Source of the DNA: RGIG2041 sp045546315
GTDB taxonomy: Bacteria > Bacillota > Clostridia > UBA1381 > UMGS1253
Direction of reading: 5' to 3'
Assembly: GCA_045546315.1 (NCBI GenBank)
Contig: JAZQCN010000091.1
Coordinates: 62,001 to 126,000, forward strand
Length of the DNA stretch: 64,000 nt
The notes beneath the pieces are model-generated. The model worked only from the letters and a program-made list of their open reading frames with translations. It ran no database searches and was not told the origin of the DNA. The position numbers and the translations under genes are program-made. Position 1 is the first letter of the stretch; each line of letters opens with the position of its first letter. Positions 1 to 8,811 of this stretch are shown here, piece after piece.

Positions 1-3000
1 TGCACGGTTGCGGTAATTACCGCCGTACCTGCGCCAACTACGGTAATTTTACCGTTTGCATCGACAACTGCAACCTTCGCGTCCGAGGTTGTATAGGTCA
101 CAGTCGGACACGGCATGGCTTCGCCGCGCGCGTTGTACGCTTCCGTCTGCATTTGCAGGCTCGTTCCCACAGCATAGCTTTCTGCGCCGGCAAGCTTGGT
201 TACAGACCATTCCGCCTTATCCGCCGCCTGCTGCGCAGCACTTTCCCAGAAACGCACCTCTGTCCAGGAGTTATAGGTTCCGCCATCACTGTCCCCATAG
301 CCGGTCAAACGCACAAAGCGTGCACTTGCACCGATGCTATAAATATCAAACAGCGTTGTTGTACCGCTCGTCTGTGTATTTAAAACCTCTGTCCAGTTTA
401 CACCGTCGTTGGAAATTTCCATCTTAAAGAGGAATTGTCGCTCGTCACCCTTCAAGGTCGCAATACCGAACGAATGCAGGGTTTTCACCTCGCCGAAATC
501 ATATGTAAGATTTGCACCCGAGCCGTTGCCCGACCAACGGTTGATGATTTCCTCGTTAATCAGATTATCAATCGTTCCGCTCGGCAGGTACTTATCGTGA
601 CCTGTGCTCATTGTCACCTGCTTAACCGGAATATAATTCGGTACAGTTTCTACCGCACCCGCTGCCTTGGCTGTTGCATTGACGCGGCTGATGATATCCG
701 GTGTATTTGTGCCCGAAAGCCCTGCAAAGCTGTCATTTGCAAATCCGATAGTGTAGGTCTTGCCGGCGACAGTGAATCTGCCGTTTTCCACCGGTACTGC
801 TGCGCCGCGATTGGTTACGCAAATACTGTTATCGCCCGCCGGCAGCATAGCATATACCGTTTTATCCAAATCAAAGCTTGTCATTTCTGCACCGCCGATT
901 TGCACGCGTGTTTCCAAATAATCAATCACACGCTGAATCTGTGCTTCGTCCGGCTGCGGCATATGGTTGTTGATGATAATCAAGCCTCTGTCGTCCCAGA
1001 ATACGGACTTGCCAAGCGCCTCCACAAGTGCACGCAGCGGAATCATCGTTCTGCCACCTACAGTCTGCGCCGGCACATCCAAGTAGGTCTCCTTGCCGTT
1101 GACTGTCATCACATTTGAGCCAATTTGCAGCTTGATGGTGTTGATGCCGCTCACGACGGTAACCGTTTGCGTAGCATCCTCCCAGCCGACTCTCGCGCCG
1201 AAGCTTTCGGAGATAAAGCGCACCGGTACAAGTGTTCTGCCGTTTTCGGTGAATGCGGAAATATCATAATTCGTTGTATCCACATAGGTTCTGCCGCCGT
1301 TTGCAAAGGCAACCGGGCTGCCGAGCTTTAAGGCTACGCTGTCCGCAAGCACATCCGCTACCGGCTTTTCGGCTGTATCCGGCGAAAGCGCCCACTGCGC
1401 CATCGGCAGATACGGTGTTATACGCATCAGCTCCGGTGCTTCACCGGCATCGAGCGGAATAAATTCCACACGGATGGCGCCCTCGGTTACATTCATGCCA
1501 TGCACAGCAAGCTTAAAGCCGTCTGTATAGGCTTCGTCCTTCGCCGTCGGGCTGGTCGGCAGCGGCTTTGTTTCCATAATCGAAAGCTTTGCGCCTGCCG
1601 GTGCCTGCGAAAGCACAACAAGCATACGCTCTGTGCCAATGGTCAAAAGCGCACTTCTGCCGTCTGCTGCAAGCACGATATCTGCCGGTGTGCGTGCAAA
1701 CCAGTACACCTCACTCGGCTTTGTCATCTTAAATTCATCCTGAATAACCACAGACTGTCTGCCCTTGGTCATCAACATACCGCGCTTTACATACTCTGCA
1801 TTGGCATAAGCGCTCGTCATATCCAGCACTGCATAGAATTCATCTGCATCCTGCGCAGAGTCGACAAATCTTGCGTGACCGGTATTGTTCTGACCTGCGG
1901 TCAAATCCGGGTTAAACACAAGCGTGTTCTGCCCCTCGGCGCGCTTGATATAATACTGCTCCGCTGCAAACTGATAGTTATAATCCGCCGGACCTGCCGT
2001 TTGGATAAAGCGCTGTCCGTTTGCATCGACGGCAAAGTTGCCGAGCGAATAGTACATATGCCCTGTTGTATTCGTTCCGCCCTGCAATGCCGCAAAAAGC
2101 ATATTTTTGTCCGTAAAGGACGAGCGCGTTGTCGCAACGGACGAGGTTTCGGAGTCAAACACGATGTCCTTCGGGATATCCGAAACATCGGTTTTGATGC
2201 TGTCATCATACCACGCAAAGCGCATATAACTTAAATCCGTCTTGTTTTTCTGCTCTAAAATGTAGTCCATGTACCACTGATACATCGGCTCTTCTGCATA
2301 CTGCGCAAGCAGATACATCGTCGAGCTCGGATAAATAAAGCCATCCTCCGCATCACCGAAGCTGAACTTCTTATTATAGGAGTTTAAGTACATATAGTAC
2401 TTGCCCGTTTCGCGCATATTCGGCAGCTGCATATACTTCTGCGCCTGCGCATCCAGTACAGCACCTTCTTTCGGTGCACTTAAAAGCACACCGATAAACT
2501 TTGTCGCATAATCGGTCGCCAGCTCCCAGTAGCGTGTACCCTCCGGGAAGCCGCCGTCCTCACCGTATTCCGTGAAGCACTGCATTGCATATTTCAGTGC
2601 ATTTTCATATAAGTAATTTGCAAGCACCGGCGCCTCGTCGGCAATTGCCGCCGCACACATCAGGCCGCAGGCATTGGCTAAAAGCGTTCTGTTGGTCACG
2701 CCAAGTGCAATCTCCACGCTGGTCACGCCCTCGTAGGAGCGCGCATACTGCCAAAGCGCCTTTTCTTTTAATATCGTGATAATTTCCTGCTTTTCAGACG
2801 CGCTTAAACCGTAATACATCCAGTCATAAGCAATGGCAATGCCGCCCATACATTCCGCCGCAATCATCGGCGCCGACGGCGACCAGTCCGGATACGCACC
2901 TGCAGCGCGGATTTCCTCCATTGCGCGGTCCTTATACCGCGCGTCGCCCGAAATACCGTATACAAATGCTAAAACGCTTACGCGCTCCTCGACCTGTCTT

Positions 3001-5189
3001 GCGCCCCAGAGCCAGTTTCTGCCGTTTTTGAATACATACGGCGTCACCGGTTCATTCAAAAGCGCATCTGCCGTCTGTTTTTGTTTTTCATAAATCACCT
3101 GATAGGTATAGTCGGTTGCAATCTTGTTTCTTGCATCGTCCCAATCCGTGATGTAAATACGCGGATGCGCGCGCAGGTTGGAAACAAAGCTGTTTTCCGT
3201 AATCGCGCTGCCCTGGATTGCATCCCAGTTCACGCCCTCTATGCCGTAAAACTGTCCTTCAAAACGAATCGGCGTTTTTGTACTTATTGAAATGTTGTCA
3301 ATCAGCACGGCATCGTTTGCCGTGTTCGCTGTTAAATCAAAATACAGATTTGCGCTGCTGTAGTTTGCGGATTTTTCTGCAAACGCAACATTGCTCTCTG
3401 CCGCCGCACCATTCACATACACGCTGTATTTTGCATTCTTATAATCAATTTCATAGCGGAAATTGTTCCAGCCCGCCTTCAAATCTGCATTGGCATATGC
3501 CTTCCCCGGTAAAAGTGTCGCCGAATCTGTTGCATCCTTTAAACTAAGCGCAATCGAGCCGCTGCCGACAAAGTACACATTGTATTCCACCGTTAAATCG
3601 GCTGCATCCAGACCGAGGCTTACGGTTTTCTGCAGAGTCGATTTCTTCTTTGCCATACTGCCGTTGACCGCCGCAATCACATCATTACCGCCGACGGTAA
3701 ATGCCAGAAGCGAGCCTGTAACCTTTTGCCAGCTTGCCTCGGAGTCCGTTGCAATGCGCTGACCACCGTAGTTGCTGTAGTAGTTAAACAGCTGCTTTGC
3801 ACCGCCCAAGGCCGCGTTTGCCTGCGGCAGGCTGCCGTCATATGCTTTGCCGACAAATTCGGCATACTCGGCGCTCGTACGCTGCGCCTCCGGGATACCG
3901 ACATTGACAATCTGCACATCCACCGCATCCGGCGTTGCAATACGGATGTTGTCGTAGTACACATTTTCGTTGTTGTTGATATGCGCCGTGTTTAAGCGCA
4001 CGGTAAACTCACCGTCAACCTCAGCAAGGAGTGCGCCCGACTTAATCGAGGCACCGTTTGCCTGAATATCGAAGGTCTTTTTCTCAAAATCCAGCAAGAC
4101 ATCTATCGCCGTCCAGGTGTCAAAGTTCTGATTTAGATTGCATAAATTCTGCGCCGCTGCATTTTGCACGCTCATCGCCATATTGCATCCCTCGGAGCGA
4201 ACGATAAACGAAATGCCCAGCTTGGTCATGCCCGGATTATAAAGCTTCTTCGTTAAAAGCGGGCCGCCCTCCTTCGTGGCAATGTTGTTATAGCGCACAA
4301 CCTGACTACCATCCACATTTTGCACGGCAATGGAGGCCGTGGTGGAGGTCACTCGCGTGCTCCACGCGCCAACCGTATTTGCCATAATCAGCGGCCACGC
4401 ACCGATGGCATCAGCTTCAAAATCAGTTTCAAACAAGGTTGTCTGATAATCGGATACCTTGGACTTGTAGCCTGCTGCCTTCTTATACCCCGCCGCATCC
4501 GCTTTGTGCGGAAAATCGTTCGGGTCATAGGTTGCGCTGCTCGCCGCCGTGTTGGTTTTGTCAAACAGCTTTTCCGGCTCTAAATCCGTCACAGCTCTAA
4601 CCGTAAAATCATCATAACAGATACGGTTGTTGTCCTTGACCGATGCCGACACGCGCATATTCAACCCCTCTGTTACACAAGCACTGTATTTCACCGGTGC
4701 CTCTGCTACACCGTTTTTCGATACGGTATATGTGCTGTTTTTTATGTCCAGCTGCACGGAAATGCTCGTCCATTCCGCATACATATCCTTGACTTCCACA
4801 ACGGTGGTACCGTTTGCAATCAAGCTAAATATCGCCCTGTCATCGCTTTCGGTACGCACGCGATAAGAAAAGGTAATCTCATCTACCCCACCCAGATAAA
4901 AATTCTTCTCCACACGCGGTCCGCCGCGTTTGTCAGCAGAATTGGAAAAACACAGCACTTGTGTCTTCGCATCCTTGATGACCTGCGCTGTTGCCGTTGC
5001 AGATTCTACCTTGGTGTTCCACATTTCTGCAGCTGTACCGGTCGGGATGCTTGCACCTGCCGCGTAGGCTTCAAAGTCGTCCATAAAAACAACCTTTTCC
5101 TCTGCCGCAAACACCGAAGCTGCCGGCACAAGCGTCAAAAGCATCGCAAGCGTCACGACCCACGCTGTCAGCTTTTTAACTTTCTTCAT
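1..5189 (-). CDS. Secreted multidomain heparinase II/III-like polysaccharide lyase (C-terminus off the left edge)
   Basis: The reading frame is open from an ATG at 5189 (GGAGG eight bases upstream) to the window edge, so at least 1729 residues are present and the end is missing. Residues 1-28 are a signal peptide ending SVFA. Three beta-sandwich, LamG-like segments follow (about 33-185, 250-420 and 465-630), each opening with an aromatic/acidic FE-type motif. About 665-1000 looks like the helical alginate-lyase/chondroitinase-type domain, and about 1015-1190 like the heparinase II/III beta domain, with the GHMYYSLGNF motif at 1043. Then come a copper-amine-oxidase-N-like repeat pair (about 1284-1410, motif GRTLVPVRF), a discoidin/F5-8C-like domain (about 1523-1650) and the start of a bacterial Ig-like domain. 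The likely role is surface or extracellular cleavage of a uronic-acid polysaccharide, but the substrate cannot be read. It is probably monocistronic. Family call fairly sure, activity less so. Confidence 0.75.
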   Translation of the reverse strand, partial: MKKVKKLTAWVVTLAMLLTLVPAASVFAAEEKVVFMDDFEAYAAGASIPTGTAAEMWNTKVESATATAQVIKDAKTQVLCFSNSADKRGGPRVEKNFYLGGVDEITFSYRVRTESDDRAIFSLIANGTTVVEVKDMYAEWTSISVQLDIKNSTYTVSKNGVAEAPVKYSACVTEGLNMRVSASVKDNNRICYDDFTVRAVTDLEPEKLFDKTNTAASSATYDPNDFPHKADAAGYKKAAGYKSKVSDYQTTLFETDFEADAIGAWPLIMANTVGAWSTRVTSTTASIAVQNVDGSQVVRYNNIATKEGGPLLTKKLYNPGMTKLGISFIVRSEGCNMAMSVQNAAAQNLCNLNQNFDTWTAIDVLLDFEKKTFDIQANGASIKSGALLAEVDGEFTVRLNTAHINNNENVYYDNIRIATPDAVDVQIVNVGIPEAQRTSAEYAEFVGKAYDGSLPQANAALGGAKQLFNYYSNYGGQRIATDSEASWQKVTGSLLAFTVGGNDVIAAVNGSMAKKKSTLQKTVSLGLDAADLTVEYNVYFVGSGSIALSLKDATDSATLLPGKAYANADLKAGWNNFRYEIDYKNAKYSVYVNGAAAESNVAFAEKSANYSSANLYFDLTANTANDAVLIDNISISTKTPIRFEGQFYGIEGVNWDAIQGSAITENSFVSNLRAHPRIYITDWDDARNKIATDYTYQVIYEKQKQTADALLNEPVTPYVFKNGRNWLWGARQVEERVSVLAFVYGISGDARYKDRAMEEIRAAGAYPDWSPSAPMIAAECMGGIAIAYDWMYYGLSASEKQEIITILKEKALWQYARSYEGVTSVEIALGVTNRTLLANACGLMCAAAIADEAPVLANYLYENALKYAMQCFTEYGEDGGFPEGTRYWELATDYATKFIGVLLSAPKEGAVLDAQAQKYMQLPNMRETGKYYMYLNSYNKKFSFGDAEDGFIYPSSTMYLLAQYAEEPMYQWYMDYILEQKNKTDLSYMRFAWYDDSIKTDVSDIPKDIVFDSETSSVATTRSSFTDKNMLFAALQGGTNTTGHMYYSLGNFAVDANGQRFIQTAGPADYNYQFAAEQYYIKRAEGQNTLVFNPDLTAGQNNTGHARFVDSAQDADEFYAVLDMTSAYANAEYVKRGMLMTKGRQSVVIQDEFKMTKPSEVYWFARTPADIVLAADGRSALLTIGTERMLVVLSQAPAGAKLSIMETKPLPTSPTAKDEAYTDGFKLAVHGMNVTEGAIRVEFIPLDAGEAPELMRITPYLPMAQWALSPDTAEKPVADVLADSVALKLGSPVAFANGGRTYVDTTNYDISAFTENGRTLVPVRFISESFGARVGWEDATQTVTVVSGINTIKLQIGSNVMTVNGKETYLDVPAQTVGGRTMIPLRALVEALGKSVFWDDRGLIIINNHMPQPDEAQIQRVIDYLETRVQIGGAEMTSFDLDKTVYAMLPAGDNSICVTNRGAAVPVENGRFTVAGKTYTIGFANDSFAGLSGTNTPDIISRVNATAKAAGAVETVPNYIPVKQVTMSTGHDKYLPSGTIDNLINEEIINRWSGNGSGANLTYDFGEVKTLHSFGIATLKGDERQFLFKMEISNDGVNWTEVLNTQTSGTTTLFDIYSIGASARFVRLTGYGDSDGGTYNSWTEVRFWESAAQQAADKAEWSVTKLAGAESYAVGTSLQMQTEAYNARGEAMPCPTVTYTTSDAKVAVVDANGKITVVGAGTAVITATV

Positions 5190-5368
5190 CCTTATCGCCT
5201 CCATATATCATTTTTTAATAAATTTCTTTCAAAAAACAGACACTTTAAAGCGTTTTCCTTCAAAATCCTATTTATATTTTAACACACGCAGGCAAAAGCA
5301 ACAATAGCGAATTTAATGAAATATTACTGTGGTTTTTAGAAATATTACTGTAAATCCAAGCATATAAA

Positions 5369-5398
5369 AAGGGCATCGGAGAAATCCGATGCCCTTTG
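5369..5398 (-). terminator. Rho-independent terminator of pckG
   Basis: Perfect 13-bp stem (5369-5381 with 5386-5398) with a GAAA loop as written on the plus strand. In minus-strand direction the stem is followed by TTTTT. It lies just after the pckG stop and before the start of the lyase gene. Confidence 0.9.
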
Positions 5399-5419
5399 GG
5401 ATGTGCGTTTGCACTAAAA

Positions 5420-7219
5420 TTACATATTTGCGAGATTTGCCTCGAGTGTCTCAAGCTGTGCCTTGATTTCAGCCGGCAGCTTATCGCCGAACTGCTCGAA
5501 GTACTTTTTAATACCGGTGTTCGGATCTTCGATATCCTCAATCCAGTTTGCCTTATCTACGGCAAGCAGAGCCTTGATTTCGTCTGCAGTCATATCCAGA
5601 CCTTCAACATCGATATCCTCTACCATCGGTACATAACCGATTGCTGTTTCCTCAGCGCCAACCTTGCCGGCACATCTGTCTAAAATCCAGAGCAGAACGC
5701 GCATGTTGTCGCCGAAGCCCGGCCACATAAAGTTATCGTTTTCATCACGACGGAACCAGTTAACATGGAAAATCTTCGGTGCTTTTTCACCGAGCTTCTT
5801 ACCCATCTCGAGCCAGTGACCCCAGTAGGTAGCCATGTTGTAACCAACGAACGGCTTCATAGCCATCGGGTCACGACGAACTACGCCAACTGCACCTGCA
5901 GCAGCTGCAGTTGTCTCAGATGCCATTGTAGCACCAACAAAGGTACCGTGGTTCCAATCTCTGGACTGGTATACCAGCGGAGCACACTTTGCACGACGGC
6001 CGCCGAATACGATTGCTTCTACCGGCACGCCCTGCGGGTTCTCAAACTCGGAGGAAATGCACGGGCAGTTTACAGCCGGAGCAGTAAATCTGGAGTTCGG
6101 ATGCGCAAGCTTGTTGCCTTCTGCAGTAAATGCCTTGCCGTTTACCTTTGCACCCTTCCACTCGGTTGCATTTTCCGGCGGGTTCTTGTCGAGACCTTCC
6201 CACCATACTGTCATATCGTCATTGTTGATTGCAACATTTGTGAAGATAGTGTTCTTCTTGGTTGCAGCCAATGCGTTGAAGTTTGTCTTTTCGCTTGTAC
6301 CCGGTGCAACGCCGAAGAAGCCTGCTTCCGGATTGATTGCGTAGAGTCTGCCGTCCGGGCCGATTCTCAGCCAAGCGATATCATCGCCGACTGTCCATAC
6401 CTTGTAGCCCTTTTCCTGCAGATACTTCGGCGGAATGAGCATTGCCAGGTTGGTCTTACCGCAAGCAGACGGGAATGCAGCACAGATGTACTTTACTTCG
6501 CCCTGCGGATTCTCGAGACCTAAGATAAGCATATGCTCAGCCATCCAGCCTTCCTGCCAGCCGAGGTAGGAAGCGATACGGAGTGCGAAGCACTTCTTAC
6601 CGAGAAGTACATTACCGCCGTATGCGGAGTTGATGGACCAGATGGTCTTATCCTGCGGGAACTGAACGATATATCTGTCGTCCGGATTTACATCCTTCTT
6701 TGCATGCAGGCACTTAACGAAATCATCGCTGTCGCCGAGTGCTTCCATAACCTTTGCACCAATTCTGGTCATAATAGCCATGTTGAGTACAACATAGATG
6801 GAGTCTGTCAGCTCAACGCCGATTTTAGAAAACGGCGAGCCAACCGGACCCATGGAGTACGGAATTACATACATTGTTCTGCCGGCCATGGAGCCTGTGT
6901 AAAGCTTTGTCAGCTTTGCATACATTTCAGCCGGATCCATCCAGTTGTTGATCGGGCCTGCTTCTTCCTTAGTCGGTGTGCAGATAAAGGTTCTGTCCTC
7001 TACACGAGCAACGTCGTTTTCAGCTGTTCTGTGATAGTAGCAGCCCGGAAGCTTTTCCTCGTTGAGCTTAATCATTTCGCCGGTTGCAACGGCTTCTGCT
7101 CTGAGTGCCTCAAGCTGTTCTTCGCTGCCGTCAATCCATACAATAGATTCCGGCTTTGTCATAGCTGCCATTTCGTCCAGCCATGTTAAAACTGCTTTGT
7201 TGTTTGTTAAAGCGTTCAT
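5420..7219 (-). CDS. pckG: Phosphoenolpyruvate carboxykinase, GTP-dependent
   Basis: Interconverts oxaloacetate and PEP using GTP/GDP, at the junction of the dicarboxylate and glycolytic branches; cytoplasmic. The 599-residue length and the motifs fit the GTP family rather than the ATP family: the nucleotide loop FPSACGKTNLAM, and NWFRRDENDNFMWPGFGDN in the C-terminal part. The start at 7219 is chosen because AAAGGGG sits eight bases upstream; a longer frame to 7246 would swallow this ribosome site. It stands alone between its own promoter (7313-7340) and a strong terminator (5369-5398). A short palindrome just downstream of the -10 suggests a repressor. In many fermenting gut clostridia the enzyme runs toward oxaloacetate, but the direction here is inference. 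Confidence 0.95.
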   Translation of the reverse strand: MNALTNNKAVLTWLDEMAAMTKPESIVWIDGSEEQLEALRAEAVATGEMIKLNEEKLPGCYYHRTAENDVARVEDRTFICTPTKEEAGPINNWMDPAEMYAKLTKLYTGSMAGRTMYVIPYSMGPVGSPFSKIGVELTDSIYVVLNMAIMTRIGAKVMEALGDSDDFVKCLHAKKDVNPDDRYIVQFPQDKTIWSINSAYGGNVLLGKKCFALRIASYLGWQEGWMAEHMLILGLENPQGEVKYICAAFPSACGKTNLAMLIPPKYLQEKGYKVWTVGDDIAWLRIGPDGRLYAINPEAGFFGVAPGTSEKTNFNALAATKKNTIFTNVAINNDDMTVWWEGLDKNPPENATEWKGAKVNGKAFTAEGNKLAHPNSRFTAPAVNCPCISSEFENPQGVPVEAIVFGGRRAKCAPLVYQSRDWNHGTFVGATMASETTAAAAGAVGVVRRDPMAMKPFVGYNMATYWGHWLEMGKKLGEKAPKIFHVNWFRRDENDNFMWPGFGDNMRVLLWILDRCAGKVGAEETAIGYVPMVEDIDVEGLDMTADEIKALLAVDKANWIEDIEDPNTGIKKYFEQFGDKLPAEIKAQLETLEANLANM

Positions 7220-7294
7220 TTTATTTACCCCTTTCTTATTGTACAAAGATAAGCTTTGTTAAATGTGCGACAATTATAAAACCAATTCTCACCC

Positions 7295-7311
7295 ATTATA
7301 ATTGTTATAAT
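7295..7311. promoter_or_regulatory. Palindrome downstream of the pckG -10 box, possible operator
   Basis: Perfect 7-bp arms ATTATAA/TTATAAT around a TTG centre (plus strand), placed where the pckG transcript should begin. A repressor site is plausible, but the AT-rich setting makes a chance palindrome possible. Confidence 0.4.
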
Positions 7312-7312
7312 G

Positions 7313-7340
7313 ATTATACAACACTTTTTCAAAAAAGCAA
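7313..7340 (-). promoter_or_regulatory. pckG promoter
   Basis: On the minus strand, TTGCTT (7340-7335), a 16-bp spacer and a perfect TATAAT (7318-7313). This leaves a leader of roughly 85 bases before the pckG start. Confidence 0.55.
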
Positions 7341-7441
7341 AGCCTTTTTTGCGCTTTTTTAAAAAAATTCACAATTTAACCAACTTTTTTAACTTCTATA
7401 TTACTTTTATGTGAATTTTGCCTTGTTTTTATGTGTCGTGC

Positions 7442-7470
7442 TTGATTATTTCTTTAAAATATGTTAATAT
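7442..7470 (+). promoter_or_regulatory. Putative smpB promoter
   Basis: TTGATT (7442-7447), a 17-bp spacer and TAATAT (7465-7470), about 40 bases before the smpB start. The match is moderate and the region is generally AT-rich. Confidence 0.4.
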
Positions 7471-7508
7471 TAATTTTACCGCGCAAATCGCAGAACGGAG
7501 GTGAGCGC

Positions 7509-7973
7509 ATGGGCGAAGCAAAAAAAATCATTGCACTGAACAAGAAAGCACGCCACGATTATTTCGTGGAGGATACCTACGAGGCCGGCATTGAGCTGTT
7601 CGGCACAGAGGTCAAATCCATCCGTCAGGGCAGTGTGAATTTAAAAGATGCATATGCAAGCATTTCCCGCGAGGGTGAAATGTATGTGCACGGTATGCAC
7701 ATCAGTCCCTATGAAAAGGGCAATGTGTTTAACCGCGACCCGATGCGCCCCAAAAAGCTTTTGATGCATAAGAAAGAGATTTTGAAGCTGATGGGCACCG
7801 TACAGCAGCAGGGCTATGCCTTAATCCCCCTTTCGCTGTATTTTAAGGGCTCGCGCGTCAAGGTCGAGCTCGGCGTGTGCAAGGGTAAAAAGCTCTACGA
7901 TAAGCGCGACGATGCAGCTAAGCGCGATGCAAAAAGAAATATGGACCGCGCATTGCGCGAAAGAAACAGATAA
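7509..7973 (+). CDS. smpB: SsrA-binding protein SmpB
   Basis: Binds the tRNA-like domain of tmRNA and delivers it to ribosomes stalled on broken mRNA. 154 residues, the usual length. Typical features are visible: an N-terminal NKKARHDYF stretch, GIELFGTEVKS, the central KRDDAAKRDAKR and a basic tail ending RALRERNR. The start at 7509 follows GGAGGTGA with ideal spacing; an upstream in-frame ATG at 7461 lacks a site. The partner RNA gene ssrA begins 248 bases downstream on the same strand, the usual clostridial arrangement. Confidence 0.96.
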   Translation: MGEAKKIIALNKKARHDYFVEDTYEAGIELFGTEVKSIRQGSVNLKDAYASISREGEMYVHGMHISPYEKGNVFNRDPMRPKKLLMHKKEILKLMGTVQQQGYALIPLSLYFKGSRVKVELGVCKGKKLYDKRDDAAKRDAKRNMDRALRERNR

Positions 7974-8221
7974 TTTCATATTTTTCGTACAAAACATTCA
8001 GTATGTTTTACGGCCAAGCATGCCATGGCTAAGCATTTTTGTTCGTATTTTACAGACAACTATGTCAAACACAAGTGGGCTCAGACGCAAAAGGGATGCA
8101 TTTGCGAGCAAGTTGCAGCGCGGAGGACGAGGCAAGGCTCGCGCCTGGCGAGGACGACAAAGTGCAAATTGCCGTAAAGGCGCACTTTTCGGCGAGCACA
8201 TTTGCGTTTGGCATAGTTTAT

Positions 8222-8566
8222 GGGGGCGTAATGGTTTCGACGGGGATGTTGCAGTACGGGAAGCGGGTAGTGGTGGGGCGCCACTTTAAAAGCTCTATTT
8301 TAAATTTAAACGCTAATAAGAATTTAGCTTACGCTGCCTAATTAGGCAGCCGTCTGCCCCGGGAGGACCGCGGCTTGGGTGCAGGCGTCAAACAGCGGTG
8401 AACGTGATTTAGCTAAGCTTTGCGCTAAACATGACTAATGAAGCTACTGAGGCTGCAGGTTTGTTTGTGGACCTGCAGCTGAGGGAATGTTAACCACAAA
8501 CTGCACCCGGAGATGCCTGTATGAATATGTTTTCGGACAGGGGTTCGACTCCCCTCGCCTCCACCA
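8222..8566 (+). ncRNA. ssrA: tmRNA (SsrA)
   Basis: Rescues stalled ribosomes and adds a degradation tag. The 5' end GGGGGCG pairs over seven bases (one G-U) with CGCCTCC at the 3' end, followed by discriminator A and an encoded CCA. The conserved TGGTTTCGACGGGG and the T-arm GGGGTTCGACTCCCC are present. The tag frame is read at 8312-8341 as A-N-K-N-L-A-Y-A-A then TAA. The stop lies inside a perfect 18-bp palindrome (8333-8350), the expected helix behind the tag. Length 345 bases. The last 18 bases, together with three further A residues, are repeated at 8755-8775. No clear promoter was found upstream. Confidence 0.95.
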
Positions 8567-8775
8567 AAATGAAAAAGAGTACCGTCAGGTGCTCTTTTTT
8601 ATTTTGGTGCGTGCATTAGAAGGGAGTCGAACCCTGAGAGGGTTTTCGGCGAACAGCGGACATGCCTGTGACATGTTCGCCGCCGAAAAGGTGCGCAGTC
8701 CGGTACCGAAGCCGTAGGCTTGGGTGGACAAGCAATCAAGACGCGAAGCGGCTTCTCCCCTCGCCTCCACCAAAA
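8549..8775 (+). repeat. tmRNA-tail duplication enclosing a structured 180-base segment
   Basis: A 21-base sequence covering the tmRNA tail (8549-8569, core CTCGCCTCCACCAAAA) recurs exactly at 8755-8775. Between the copies, 8603-8634 is an inverted tRNA-like 3' end: TTTTGGTG, the complement of CACCAAAA, and then GGGAGTCGAACCC, the exact complement of the tmRNA T-arm core. The interior folds strongly: TTTTCGGC near 8640 can pair with GCCGAAAA near 8690, and AAGCC/GGCTT pair around 8708-8722. tmRNA 3' ends are well-known integration sites, so this may be a relic of an integrated element or a dispersed tRNA-end-associated repeat. No gene is seen in it. Confidence 0.6.
8572..8600 (+). terminator. 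Rho-independent terminator of ssrA
   Basis: Twelve-pair stem (8572-8583 with 8588-8599, one G-U) with a GTCA loop, running into T residues immediately after the encoded CCA. Confidence 0.85.
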
Positions 8776-8811
8776 AAGAACGATTATTTTGATACAAATA
8801 ATCGTTCTTTT
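8774..8811 (+). terminator. Strong hairpin, terminator-like
   Basis: Perfect 16-bp arms (8774-8789 and 8796-8811) around TGATAC, with T residues in the right arm and after it. It follows directly on the second tmRNA-tail copy. On both strands it could act as a terminator. Confidence 0.75.

Noticed and set aside
435..2234. Several plus-strand frames of 70 to 244 codons opposite the lyase
   Set aside because: The minus-strand lyase frame is continuous over the whole region with recognisable domains. The plus frames show no family pattern.
5765..6523. 252-codon plus-strand frame opposite pckG
   Set aside because: Antisense shadow with Cys-rich, motif-free sequence and no ribosome site; pckG is certain.
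8039..8341. Plus-strand frame of 100 codons entering ssrA
   Set aside because: It overlaps the tmRNA gene and has no ribosome site or recognisable pattern.
8640..8770. A tRNA gene in the segment behind ssrA
   Set aside because: T-arm-like bases and stems are present, but no seven-pair acceptor stem, D-arm or anticodon arm can be built on either strand.
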